Below, in pieces: positions 1-9,820 of a DNA stretch of 64,000 nucleotides (positions are counted from its first letter, which is position 1; every line of letters begins with the position of its first letter). The stretch comes from Branchiostoma floridae. Lineage: Eukaryota; Chordata; Leptocardii; Amphioxiformes; Branchiostomatidae. The stretch is taken from NCBI RefSeq assembly GCF_000003815.2, contig NW_023365820.1, positions 281,753 to 345,752 of the forward strand, written 5' to 3'. A program made the position numbers and the translations under genes. The notes under the pieces were generated by a model. That model saw only the letters and a list, made by a program, of their open reading frames with translations. It did no database searches and had not been told where the DNA came from.

Positions 1-240
1 GTTCAAAATTCGTCTTTACCCAGAGATATCGTAGAGTGGGATATGTTATCAATTTGTATACATAGGAGCATTTTCTTTTTAGTTTCAAAGAACACGTGCA
101 GATAGATGTGCAAAAGCTGGGTGTGGTGGGTGGTTAAGTGTAATATAAACCAGCTGCTGCCGCGCTGCGTGCCTGCGAAGCCTGTGTTTTACGCAGAATG
201 GCCTGTATTTCTCAGTACGATATGACTCATATGTATTGAA
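1..240 (+). mobile_element. LINE 3' end fragment
   Basis: About 150 bases here match, with many substitutions, the segment at 12700-12860, which directly follows a reverse-transcriptase C-terminal reading frame. The shared core includes CCAGCTGCTGCCGCGC at about 151 and TGCCTGCGAAG. The copy is non-coding and truncated at the window edge. Confidence 0.55.
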
Positions 241-249
241 AAATTCACA

Positions 250-350
250 TTGAAAAGTTTTTTCCCCAAGGGAACAACATCATGCACTCAGTGGCGTGTC
301 AGAGGTTCGAACCCAGGAACTCTGGGTCCTAGACCAAACACCAATGGAAC
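250..350 (-). mobile_element. tRNA-derived SINE fragment (reverse)
   Basis: Read on the minus strand, a B-box-like GGGTTCGAACCTC is followed by a tail resembling TTGTTCCCTTGGGGAAA. This is the tail type shared by the SINEs at 26580, 46090 and 63740. It is diverged and has no complete tRNA fold, so I treat it as a SINE and not a tRNA gene. Confidence 0.45.
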
Positions 351-439
351 GCCAAAAAATAATACTGTTTTCTTTTTTTTTTAAATCTTCTTACTATATG
401 TTTAAAAACATACAACTTAACCACTAAAAATGATAAATT

Positions 440-816
440 TTCTTTTTCTGCAGGACACCAGCTGGTGTGAGTATGACTACCTGAGTGTAGCGGTTGCATG
501 CGGTGCCTGTGTAACAAACTCTGAAAATGCATTTGTTTTTTCTGCAGGACACCAGTTGGTGCGAGTATGACTACCAGTGTAGCGGTTGCATGCGGTGCCT
601 GTGTAACAAACTCTGAAAATGCATTTGTTTTTTCTCAAGGACAACAGTTGGTGTGAGTATGACTATCAGTGTAGCGGTTGCATGCGGTGCCTGTGTAACA
701 AACTCTGAAAATGCATTTGTTTTTTCTGCAGGACACCAGTTGGTGTGAGTATGACTATCAGTGTAGCGGTTGCATGCGGTGCCTGTGTAACCAATGCGTG
801 CAGCCGACACCCTGCA
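440..816 (+). repeat. 92-bp tandem repeat carrying a splice acceptor and exon start
   Basis: Four tandem units have acceptor-to-exon boundaries at 454, 548, 640 and 732 (spacing 94, 92, 92). Each unit carries a pyrimidine run, an AG acceptor and the first ~63 bases of the Cys-rich exon. Units 1-3 then run into ACAAACTCTGAAAATGC; in units 2 and 3 this gives an in-frame TGA after 22 codons. Unit 1 also has a 2-base insertion. Only unit 4 continues into the full open exon. Unit 3 has AAG instead of CAG at the acceptor. Units 1, 3 and 4 carry a donor-like GTGAGTAT about 13 bases after the acceptor; in unit 2 it reads GCGAGTAT. Confidence 0.9.
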
Positions 817-2343
817 GGTCGGACCGAGACTGTGACAGGCCTGACCAGTGTATCTACCACATGGAGGGTGGCTACTATTGCGATAGACTGGTAAGTACCT
901 GAGAATAAGCACGTTGGCCGGGTTCCAAGTGCGCATGTGCATCGACATAAATTGTGGGTAATGATGGAGGCCCCTGAGAAATAAAGAAAGTAGGTCTTGA
1001 CATTTTTTTTTTTTTTTTTTTTTTTGCAAATCAAGACAAGACAATAAGTTAGGGCCTTTAGGCTTACATTTGATCCCTTCCACTACATTGACCACAAACA
1101 TGGCGACGGCTATACTTAAAACCTATGACTTGTAACGTTAACTTTAAATGCCTAATACGGTCGTTTTTGTTCTCACACAGAAGGAAATTAACACCATCGA
1201 TATGACACCGGTCAAGCCGCACGAACAGCCGGTCGGGCCGGCCCCGGTGGTACGCAGTGCAGTGAGTTGGCGGGAACAGATGTTCCGTCCACCGCCCTGC
1301 CTCAGTACGGACGACTGCCCCACGGGACAGAAGTGTGTTTACCACAGCGACTACAAATTCTCCTTCTGTAGGGTAGGTGTTTTTGGCAACGCCTCAGGAG
1401 CGAGGCTTTAATTTTTTTTGAAAACGTTGAATAGTTTCATCAGTCACGTATGAATACAGTAACTACAAATTTTCTTCCAACAGTGACAGTTTTTAAAGGC
1501 AAGGTACGTGTGTCCAAATTTGTGATGTCTTACAGAACATCTTGTTCACAGAGAGTGACCTAGTCTCGATCTCGCGAGAGAGCACTAGACTAACAGGCTT
1601 GCGTAGATCATCTGCCCCCCCCCCCTGAAGTTTCTTTACAACATTCTAAATAGATGTTCAGCTAGCAAACATGGCTAGTATTATTATGTGATACTTTCAC
1701 AGAAAAATTGGACACGAAAGTTCCAAATTTTTCCCTTAACCGTTAGTATGTATCTGCTTATTTATTATTTTGTTGTTGTTCATTGTTTTAGGGTCCACTG
1801 TACTGCCAACGTGACAGTGACTGCGGCAGGGGGAGGCTGTGCTTGTACCACGACTGTAGAAAACCGCCCCCTTGCTACGGCGACAATTACTGCATCCTTC
1901 CACTCAGATGCTTGTATCACCAGGACGCCGGGTACTACTGTGACGTCAGCGTAAGTAACAATTTCTGAGACATGGCATGAATAGAGTCGAAGTTGATAAG
2001 GCCCAAGAAAATGTCAAAAGGCGTTGTTGAATGGGAAGTTGTAGCTTTTGTAACTTGTTTTATGCTTTTTGCACAGTATACAGTGTTGTAGCCTTTTTCA
2101 ACTGCATACAGTTGGTTACCTTTATGATATTAGCATAATTTACATGCTTTTCTGTATCGTTGCTAGGGCTTCATTTGTTTTAAAGCGTGTAGTTTTTTTT
2201 TTCATACGTTCGACTAACTTTTCGACTACAATATACTACACAGATATAGTGATGCATTGATCATTTCATTATGCCTAGTACATACATTATCTTTCCTAAA
2301 TTGTTTCGTGCTTCTAATTCTCCAGATATCTGGAAATAGTTAA
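732..2343 (+). CDS. cysteine-rich secreted-type repeat protein (3' part of gene)
   Basis: I infer exons 732-890 (53 codons), 1181-1372 (64 codons), 1792-1950 (53 codons) and a tentative last exon 2326-2343 that reads five codons then TAA. All junctions are GT-AG and phase 0, so each exon is a symmetric module. The translation repeats a small disulfide-rich motif roughly of the form C-x4-D/Y-C-x5-C-x-Y-H-x-C. Examples are PCRSDRDCDRPDQC followed by IYH, PCLSTDDCPTGQKC followed by VYH, and two more in the third exon, each closing with an aromatic-rich YYC-like end. This resembles EB, WAP or Dickkopf-type extracellular modules, but I cannot assign a family. The start codon and any signal peptide must lie before position 1, or upstream exons are missing. 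The last exon is the weakest part: its acceptor (CTAATTCTCCAG) is good but only 18 coding bases follow. The first exon is preceded by three decoy copies of its own start. Confidence 0.7.
1614..1626. repeat. poly-C tract in intron
   Basis: A run of about 13 C residues lies in the intron between the second and third Cys-rich exons. Confidence 0.8.
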
Positions 2344-3000
2344 CGAGACATCGGTGTACAAGTGACCAAATACAGATCGCCCAGAAGATGCACAAGTCGT
2401 CCAAGATAACTTTGAAGACGTCCAAGTAAATATCCATTTATGGAGTCAAATTTCTACTAACTTAAAGATAGAATTTCTTAACACCCTCAAACTGATTTTT
2501 CTTCATCTACATTAACAAGAATATACAATGTGATCATACTAAAATGGGTAAAATTGAGTGCATAGCTAAGCAATTTCCACTATAAGCTAACCGTCAAATT
2601 ACAAATTGGAGAAACTGAAATGAAAGTTGATAAAAAAGGATGAAGCTGAAACCATATCCTTTAGTAACTTTGCATTCATCGTACCGATTGTAAATAAGTA
2701 TTGACTGTCCATGGTGTTGAAAGTTATATTATATTCTAAAACATTATACATGTGGGTACTTTGCTCGGTTTGAAATGGGGCATAATTTGAAATGTAACAA
2801 GGCCTACTTATATATTAGGTGATGATGACTTTCCGATGAAACCAAGAAATCTTACTGTAAGATATATTACTGTAATACTGAAGTTACTAATTACCACAAA
2901 AATTATGACTCAAGAGTTATAAGCATATGTACAAACTTCTTTAACAATGCAAATTATAACACACGAAATATGTGTGAACATTCTTGAAAAGTTTGTCAGG
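2344..3000. other. no gene seen
   Basis: AT-rich sequence downstream of the Cys-rich gene. I see no coding frame, no clear AATAAA near the inferred stop and no repeat shared with the rest of the window. Confidence 0.5.
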
Positions 3001-3039
3001 GTTTCAAGTCACCGAATACTAAACGAACCAAGTGTTGTT

Positions 3040-3165
3040 GTTTTTTTCGACTGATGTTTCGACAACTGTCTATAACCTTCCTAGGAGCAATGTTGACAGT
3101 TTCACATTGTACTGCAGCGCAGGTGTCGCTGCTTACAGATTCGGTCCAAAACGTATATTGTATAT
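3040..3165 (-). mobile_element. retroelement 3' tail copy (reverse)
   Basis: Contains TGTACTGCAGCGCAGGTGTC and GCTGCTTACAG, the reverse of a conserved tail also found at 3255-3385, 6545-6645 and 18600-18775. In + copies the tail ends in CGAAACGT-like sequence followed by AATAAAG. It is probably the 3' end of a LINE or SINE family. Confidence 0.55.
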
Positions 3166-3234
3166 GCATTTTTGTACACATTTATGATTATCTTATACTT
3201 ATTTACATTTAGAGCAGCATTGCAAACACCGTAT

Positions 3235-3390
3235 AAACTATATGTGTACATGTGTATAGTTTACGTTTGCAAACGCATCAGTGAGCAGCGACACCTATGC
3301 TGCAGTACATTGGACCATTCAGAACTGCCGTGAGGAAAGTGACAGGCGTTCACTGATACGTCTGTGAAATAAAGTACTTGGTTGGTGCAA
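3235..3390 (+). mobile_element. retroelement 3' tail copy
   Basis: Same family as 3040-3165 in opposite orientation, with AGCAGCGACACCTATGCTGC and a terminal GTGAAATAAAG. The two copies face each other about 100-150 bases apart and could form a stem-loop in RNA. Confidence 0.55.
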
Positions 3391-4380
3391 AGAATCCTGG
3401 TGTGCTGTGTATGAACATTAATTTTGATAGGCTAGTGTACATCTAATAAGTGACATAAATATACGATTATTCTTACAACAAAGTATATATGCATAAAGAA
3501 CACGAATAATGTATAACGCGATATATGATATAGTCTTACTAAACAGGCGGTGTTGTGTGAATCTTTTAACGTGAATGTTTTGTATACATAGCTACAATGT
3601 TAGATGTCTATGGGAGATATATATGTGTATCATGTTTCATATCAATATATATGTATGTGTATGTACATGTCATGTTTGCATGAGATTGCATGTGCAACAC
3701 GTCGTACGTCGTTTTAGGTATAATTATCTGACAGATGTAAAAAATACAATTTTTGGCAACATTTTACATTGTATGTACATATCTATAGGGATAGGTATCA
3801 AAAGTGTGTAAGACAAGCACGCTTATCAATTAATGTTACATGTATGAATACATTCCTGTTGTGTTAAGTCATAATTTCTTGGGCGGTTGTCAGTATGGCT
3901 GTAGTTGAGACGTTATCTATTATTCTTTTGCTGTATTGATAACTTAAAGTCCATGTTGATTAAAAAATAATTCAAGTTCATGCGCCCTAAGCATAGGCAA
4001 TCTTCCTTCACCTGCAGTTTCCAATGTAATCGACAGGGAGCGATGTAACACGGTAACTCGTAGAAGTTAATCTTGTCTGCAAACCGTTCTCTTTTATGTT
4101 ACAATTTTGCAGATGCTTACTTCGTATCTATCTATTTTTTTTGCATATGTGAAATTAAAGCAGCACGTTCATGTGTGATTTCCAATTCCTATGTAATTCA
4201 TGCGTATTTGTTATGAATTCTGAATTCATTTTATAACAATTACAAACAATAATTAGGAGCCAGTTACAATCTTCATACATATTGTTCAAACAACTACAGC
4301 TTCGCATTGTAAAAACAACGAACATGGGAGATTCGTACATCCATCCCCCAAACTAATAACGGGACGTCCCAGTGACTCGT
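3391..4380. other. intergenic, no gene seen
   Basis: AT-rich sequence with no recognised gene or repeat. The TRIM promoter should lie toward the right end, but I see no convincing TATA box. Confidence 0.5.
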
Positions 4381-4434
4381 AAATAATCCTTGACCTCCAA
4401 ATTCCAGCGGGTGCACTTCCGGGAACGGGCAACA

Positions 4435-6426
4435 ATGGCGTCTAGCGCATTTAGCGAAATAACTGAGGAATTTCTCGTTTGCCAGATATGTTTAGACGAC
4501 CTTAAGCAGCCTAAGATGTTGCCGTGTCTTCACACCTTTTGCCAGCCGTGTTTGGAGAGGCTTTTGGCGACACAACGGGTAGCACAACTCTCCTGTCCGA
4601 CGTGCCGACAGGACGTGCCCCTCCCAGAAAATGGCGTCCAGGGGCTGAAGGCCAACTTCCTTGTTGGTAAACTGCACGACATTCTTCAACAAAAACGGAA
4701 AGGAACAGGGGAAACATCAAAGCCAGGGGCGGAGGGAATCCCCTGTACGGCCTGTGAGAGAGGCAACCCTGCCGAGTTCTACTGTGTGGAGTGTACCGAC
4801 TATCTGTGTCACGTATGTAACGACACGCACCGTGGACTCAGAGTGAGTAGGTCCCACAAAGTTGTACCAATCGAAGACCTGCTATCAGGCAAATTTTCCA
4901 CCGAGCTCCCATCAAAAGAGACCACAAAATGTGAGGATCACAATGAAGTAGTCAAGTTCTACTGTGACACCTGTCACCGGGTCATCTGTCTGCACTGTGT
5001 GGTAACGGCGCACAAAGATCACCAGTATGTGGAGATAGAGAAGGCGGCAGAGATGGAGAGGGCAAAGATCAAGGCAAAACTATCGTCAGTCAAGAACACA
5101 GCAGACCTTCATGAAAAGTGGATAGAAGAACTGCAGTCAGAAAAGAACGATTGGCCTTTACAGGTACAGCGTGCAGAAGAACAAATCGAGAAACAAGCAG
5201 AGGCTATCATAGAGGCCGTTCAGAAGGTGAAAAGTGAGAAAATCAGTCAGCTTCGCGCTATGAATGCTGCTCGGGAGAAACAGATGGAAGCCGCCATGGA
5301 GGCAGCTGAGATGGACCGGGCCTCAGCAAAGAGCTGTGTCCAGTTCACGGACAATGTGTTGGAGTACGGGAGTCCAGCGGAGGTCATGTCTGTGGCCGGA
5401 GAACTGACCGCACGGATGCAGCAAACGACAGACATAAAGACCACTGAGAGGGCTGAACTGACCAAGGGTTTCGTGAACTTGACCTTTGACCTTCCAGCGT
5501 GTGAATTGGAACACGATGTTTCAAATTTGATCGGATGGTTGAAACAAACTTCAGTGTCTTTGACAAACACACAGTCACCAATTCGAAGGAACGTTGTAAA
5601 AACGACCACTTGCAGTTGGATTCCTAAACACGTGAAAACCGTGGGGCAGAAAGGCAAGGGACGTGGACAGTTTAAGTGCCCTACATCACTTGCTGTCACC
5701 ACAGATGGAGACATTGTAGTGGCTGACCGTGACAACAAACGCATTCAATTTCTCGACAAAGATGGCGCCTACAAGGGGAAAGTTAGTTTGAAGTTTAAGC
5801 CATTATGTGTGGCGGTAACGGCAAACGGTGGGATGTTAGTGACAGGAGACGGACACAAGATTCACGTACTGGACAATCAGGGGAGGGGAGCTCGTGTCAT
5901 CCAAATGCTAACAGGTGTTGTAGAGAGAGATAAAACTACGCAAGGCATCGCTGTTGACGGTTTAGGGCGTATCATCGTCACTATCGGGTACCAGGTGTTT
6001 GTACTTAGTCCTAGGGGTGACGTCATTCTGAAGTTTGGGGACAAAGGTCAAGGTCAACAGAAGCTGGGTTCCTCCCTTCGTTTGACCGTCAATAGTAGCA
6101 ACCAAATCATCATCAGTGATTTTGGAAACGATAGCCTGAAGATATTTGACCCCATCGGTCGTCATCTCTTCACGTGCGGGTCACGTGGCTCGGGACCTGG
6201 ACAGCTGAACGGACCCTACTGTGTCATCACGGACAGCGAGGACAACATCATCGTGGCTGACTGGAACAGCCAACGCGTTTCCATGTTTAGTTCTGAAGGC
6301 ACATTTATCCGGCACGTGCTGACACGGGAGGAACACGGACTGGTGTTTCCAAAGGGACTAACGCTGACTCAAGACGGGCATTCGGTCGTTTGTGATGAAC
6401 ATACCATCAAGGTATTCAAAATATAA
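4435..6426 (+). CDS. intronless TRIM-NHL protein (RING, two B-boxes, coiled coil, NHL repeats)
   Basis: A single exon of 663 codons. The frame stays open upstream to 4390, but ATG at 4435 is the first ATG and sits in a good context (AACAATGGCG). Domains: a C3HC4 RING at residues 15-58 (CQIC, CLHTFCQPCL, CPTCR), B-box 1 at about 104-145 (CTACERG, CVEC, CHVC), B-box 2 at about 165-205 (CEDH, FYCDTC, CLHC, HKDH), a charged helical coiled-coil region at about 206-345, and about five or six NHL-type beta-propeller repeats from residue 400 to the end (VADRDNKRIQ, ISDFGNDSLK, VADWNSQRV). No filamin domain is evident between coiled coil and propeller, unlike TRIM2, TRIM3 and TRIM71. Family knowledge suggests a cytoplasmic RING E3 ubiquitin ligase whose propeller binds protein or RNA partners. 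Single-exon TRIM-NHL genes in amphioxus often arise by expansion or retroposition, so orthology to a named vertebrate TRIM is not claimed. Confidence 0.93.
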   Translation: MASSAFSEITEEFLVCQICLDDLKQPKMLPCLHTFCQPCLERLLATQRVAQLSCPTCRQDVPLPENGVQGLKANFLVGKLHDILQQKRKGTGETSKPGAEGIPCTACERGNPAEFYCVECTDYLCHVCNDTHRGLRVSRSHKVVPIEDLLSGKFSTELPSKETTKCEDHNEVVKFYCDTCHRVICLHCVVTAHKDHQYVEIEKAAEMERAKIKAKLSSVKNTADLHEKWIEELQSEKNDWPLQVQRAEEQIEKQAEAIIEAVQKVKSEKISQLRAMNAAREKQMEAAMEAAEMDRASAKSCVQFTDNVLEYGSPAEVMSVAGELTARMQQTTDIKTTERAELTKGFVNLTFDLPACELEHDVSNLIGWLKQTSVSLTNTQSPIRRNVVKTTTCSWIPKHVKTVGQKGKGRGQFKCPTSLAVTTDGDIVVADRDNKRIQFLDKDGAYKGKVSLKFKPLCVAVTANGGMLVTGDGHKIHVLDNQGRGARVIQMLTGVVERDKTTQGIAVDGLGRIIVTIGYQVFVLSPRGDVILKFGDKGQGQQKLGSSLRLTVNSSNQIIISDFGNDSLKIFDPIGRHLFTCGSRGSGPGQLNGPYCVITDSEDNIIVADWNSQRVSMFSSEGTFIRHVLTREEHGLVFPKGLTLTQDGHSVVCDEHTIKVFKI

Positions 6427-6544
6427 CAGGGAAAATAAGTCAGAAGTTACTTTGGATATTCGGTACAATGGCCGACAGTACTATATAAAACAGGAAGTAC
6501 GAGATTATTTTTACACTACTACGTGCTTTAATCCACAATTTTTT
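6427..6544. other. TRIM 3' flank
   Basis: No canonical AATAAA is seen within 100 bases after the stop. The 3' UTR end is undetermined and a retroelement copy follows immediately. Confidence 0.4.
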
Positions 6545-6645
6545 CTGTAAGAGTCTTCCCTTTTTCAAGGCAATACTGACAGGTTCACATTAAACTGCAG
6601 TATAGGTGTCGCTGCTTACAGAAGCGGGTTCAAACGTAAAGTATT
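6545..6645 (-). mobile_element. retroelement 3' tail copy (reverse)
   Basis: Carries GCAGTATAGGTGTCGCTGCT and the adjoining CTGACAGGTTCACATT, matching the family at 3040-3165 and, reversed, 18600-18775. Confidence 0.5.
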
Positions 6646-7027
6646 ACAATATTACATGGATATTATGACTAATATCTTATTATGGTCTGGCCACGGCATA
6701 ATTAGTGGACTTTCAATGTTAGAAAAAAAAAATGGTAACAGTCTATCCAAAATTGCCAAATCAACTTCGCTTTTACGGGCATAAGTATTAAACATGTTGC
6801 AATTAAATAAAATGAATAACTTTATTGCGCAACAATTGTAACAGTTACAATGTATGGCAATGTGAACAACTATATACTAATACAAATAACTAACAACTAA
6901 TGTAATATAATATAACAGTATAAACAATCTAGTGAGTATCATAAAGCATTATCTCGTTTTTGTAACGAGTTGTAAATAAATTGGCCTACGTATACGTAGG
7001 CAGATATATGAACAGGACATGATAATA

Positions 7028-7273
7028 TCAAATGGAATACCTCTGACCTAGCATGTGGTAGTACAATTTGGACTTACATACAATATTTTGAAATAACTTT
7101 TGACGGTATTCTTCATAAGTCGGACAATCCATTACAAAATGAAATTCATTTTCTATGTCATTATGGCATGTGGGACAAAGTCTCTTATTGGCTGGTATGT
7201 TGTAGTGTCGGCCCTTTTCAATTTGTAAGGTGTGTGCACTAATCCTTAGTCTCGTTAGGTCATTTCTAAACAA
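7028..7273 (-). pseudogene. LINE ORF2 terminal zinc-knuckle fragment
   Basis: Encodes RLRISAHTLQIEKGR followed by CPTCHNDIENEFHFVMDCP, a C-x2-C-x8-H-x4-C arrangement typical of the extreme C-terminus of several LINE ORF2 proteins. It belongs to the same element as 7404-7772, in a shifted frame. Confidence 0.6.
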
Positions 7274-7403
7274 TTTGTTTTGAACAGATGAAAGATATTT
7301 TTCGAAACAGAATTCTTTTTTGATTTTACAATAAGAACTGCGTTTGTTAAAACTTCTTAATTCTTGTCTCCAACCAGAGAGAAACGTGTCTTGCAGACGG
7401 TTC

Positions 7404-7772
7404 TTAAATATATTTCCAAAACGGTTGGATTAAGCCAAACATTTTGGAACCATGTCTAATTAACATATCTTGCACATGCACAGCCCAGTCTTGTTGTAGC
7501 TCAACAGAAGTATTATATGCTTTCTTTACAAGTCTGTCATTTGGGAGATTATGTAACCTAAGCCAGTATTTTATCATCTGTGTCTGTAAATCAATATAAA
7601 GTGGGAAAACTCCTAGCTCACCCCTGACCGCGGCGTTGACAGAGCTTTTGGGTACGCCGAGTGAAATTTGGCAATAATTCAAAAGCACAAATTCCAAATC
7701 AGAAATTTCATATGATATTTTTGGTTGCTCAAAAGTTATGTCCTGGTCTCTTAGTGTGTTTGATTGATACAT
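7404..7772 (-). pseudogene. LINE ORF2 C-terminal fragment
   Basis: Open frame inside the minus-strand LINE. It has the motif KSSVNAAVRGELG and a hydrophobic-basic MIKYWLRL segment, as seen near the C-termini of LINE ORF2 proteins in marine invertebrates. Its upstream extension is ORF1-like. It ends in stops and a frameshift before the zinc-knuckle segment at 7273-7028. Confidence 0.55.
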
Positions 7773-7939
7773 AATGTTTAATTTGTCGCCGTATTTTTGA
7801 AACCGGACAAGGACAGGGCGAGTAGTGGAAGGGTCTTTTTTGCCAACACGAGAGGCTCTAAGGATATGAATTTCTGATCCCAGTAACGTACTGATAATCC
7901 TATTTATTGATTCTCTGGTATTTTCATTTTAATATTCTT

Positions 7940-8485
7940 TTATCCCATAGAAAATATGAGACTGAAATTTACTGGAATATCAATGCAATGATAACAGAAT
8001 CGTTGCAGACTCCGCAAATATACCAAGACTCACTAAACTAATGACACTACTAAAATAAAGTCATTTTGTATTGTTGTATCACTGTTGTATCAGCTGCAGG
8101 TGATTATTGTAATTTTCAATAATCACAGAATCACGTTGGCGTCGCGTCACGTGTCGATAGCGTCTGTGACGTATGAAAGTCTACAGGTCCTGCGTTCGAC
8201 CACGCTGCATAATATGCTCCAAAGGTATACCACTTGAAAATACACTATTCGCGCATTTCTTCACTTCTTTCCGGTAAAAAAAAGTACCTAACTGTAGTTA
8301 CACTTATGGTCACCGCTCGGATATAGGACTATAAATGGAGGTCGAGTGTTTAGAAAAGAGCCACAACTCGAGGCCTTACAAAATCTACCTCACTTATGAA
8401 AAAGTAAAGGTACTTTAAAGTGTACATGGACTTTGAATAATTTTGAAATATGTTAGGAAATGCAGCTTATACCCTTCATTGCACA
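7940..8485. other. intergenic with a weak tRNA-like box
   Basis: No gene is seen. CCTGCGTTCGACCACGC at about 8189-8205 resembles a B-box, suggesting a decayed SINE head. At 8100-8129 TGATTATTG and CAATAATCA form a short hairpin. Confidence 0.35.
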
Positions 8486-8487
8486 AC

Positions 8488-8662
8488 TAGTGTGTTACTC
8501 TATTCTCCAAGCAGAAGTTACCACGGAGGTATTATATATTATATATATAATAGTAGAATTCGTGAAATTTACTGGCGCCCTCCCCTACCGATAAATTTCC
8601 CGACTACTACTATAACTCCGCCACTCAACCTCTGCTTGGAGAATGGTGTAACACCATAAGAG
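8488..8662. mobile_element. MITE with ~40-bp imperfect terminal inverted repeats
   Basis: ATTCTCCAAGCAGA at 8502 is inverted at TCTGCTTGGAGAAT (8631-8644). The match extends outward through a GTGTTAC-like segment on both sides and inward through CGGAG-like sequence. There is no coding content. Confidence 0.7.
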
Positions 8663-9780
8663 GACTCAATGTAGCAAGCTTCCTCGTCTGCAGCAAAGAC
8701 CCAGTAAGAATATATACCATCGGCAAATTGTGTATGATACGCCCAGATATAACCCACAGAGAGCCTATATCATTAGGCAATTTACCGGGAATGAAATACA
8801 AACTAATCAGCGAGGGTGTGGATTAATAAAAAGCCCAGTTCTGAGCTATCAAAGTAATTAATCAAAAAATAAACATTGTTCGTAATCATGGAGTTTAAGA
8901 CTATTTCAAAATGTATATGATACGCCTCATGACAATGTTGCAAAGTAAGCATTTTCAAAGACAGAAATGTAAATTTCAAAGACAGAAATGTAAAAGTTGA
9001 CGTAATAGAGTAAACGATTTTCAGCCAAATGTCGGGGTCATCTTTAGAATGTCTAACACATACTAATCACCGATGACGTTGTTGATAGTAAACAGATGCA
9101 ATTGTTGGCAACACGTAAGCGCTAAATCTACCCAAAAAAATTAAGCTAGACTAAAACAACCAAAGTTACTTGAATAAAACAATCAAATTATAAATACAGA
9201 CTATTTACACATTATTCATCAACCAAAACTGAATTATAAGGTAATGTTTGGTATAGGAAATTCGTGAAACCTATCGATAAATGATTTGCTCGGAGGTCAA
9301 CAGTTCAAGATATCTTGACATTGTTTGGAGAACCTTTTACCAGTTTTGCTGCTACGATTCCGTGCTAGAGATTGTGTACTCAAAAATTAAATTTTAATCT
9401 TAGCAAAACGATCCTTAACATATTTGGCGAGTGGACAAAGCCTTGAATAAGAGAAAGAATTACAAACTTGTTTTTTTTTCCCTTTAACACCAATAGCTGG
9501 CTTGTTGATTTTGCACAGCAGGTTTTGTATCGTTTGTGTATATTTTTCAGAGGTTCTGTTTAAATTTGTTGTTTTCTTTTTATATTTACACTTACAAACA
9601 ATTACAACAGACTCTATCCTTGTTATTTTTGGAAGATTAGACTTTAATTTATAGAATCACCGGGTGTGAATCGCGATTATCACAACGGAAGCTGCAACTT
9701 AAACAAGTCTGCGGATGTTTGTTTTCTGTAAACAGTTTGAAATAGCGGTTGATTTCCGGACACGTAAAAACAATTTTTCA
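8663..9780. other. upstream region of the DNase gene
   Basis: No gene seen. A ~20-base unit, TTTCAAAGACAGAAATGTAA, occurs twice in direct tandem at about 8954-8995. The rest is AT-rich and unremarkable. Confidence 0.5.
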
Positions 9781-9812
9781 CTAGTCACGGGTCCACTGGA
9801 CGTGACGGCTGC

Positions 9813-9820
9813 TATATTTA
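9813..9820 (+). promoter_or_regulatory. TATA-like box for the DNase gene
   Basis: TATATTTA lies about 30 bases upstream of a plausible start near 9840-9845. A short leader then ends at CACCCAG followed by the donor GTAAGA at 9857. The intron 9857-10395 ends at TTTCTTTCAG, seven bases before the start codon. The arrangement fits a tiny untranslated first exon, but it is unproven. Confidence 0.5.

Larger units (their letters stand above)
6795..7935 (-). mobile_element. internally deleted L1/Tx1-like LINE (ORF1 piece beside ORF2 C-terminus)
   Basis: Read on the minus strand from 7935, the first ~160 bases translate to an ORF1-like segment (RASRVGKK ... RPVLVRFQKYGDK) typical of the RNA-binding C-terminal part of L1/Tx1 ORF1. 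The same open frame, 7772-7404, then passes into text resembling the far C-terminus of an ORF2 polyprotein (KSSVNAAVRGELG, MIKYWLRL). A second frame at 7273-7028 adds the zinc-knuckle-like end CPTCHNDIENEFHFVMDC. Endonuclease and reverse-transcriptase domains are absent, so a large internal deletion is inferred. The 3' end carries AATAAAGTTATTCATTTTATT on the minus strand. A short piece of the same 3' region recurs at 58568-58650. Confidence 0.7.

Noticed and set aside
571-1101. Minus-strand frames of 122-176 codons over the Cys-rich exon
   Set aside because: They are the reverse of the 92-bp tandem repeat and a real + strand exon; no motif and a poly-lysine run from poly-T.
5247-5744. 165-codon minus-strand frame inside the TRIM gene
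   Set aside because: Shadow of the + strand coding exon.
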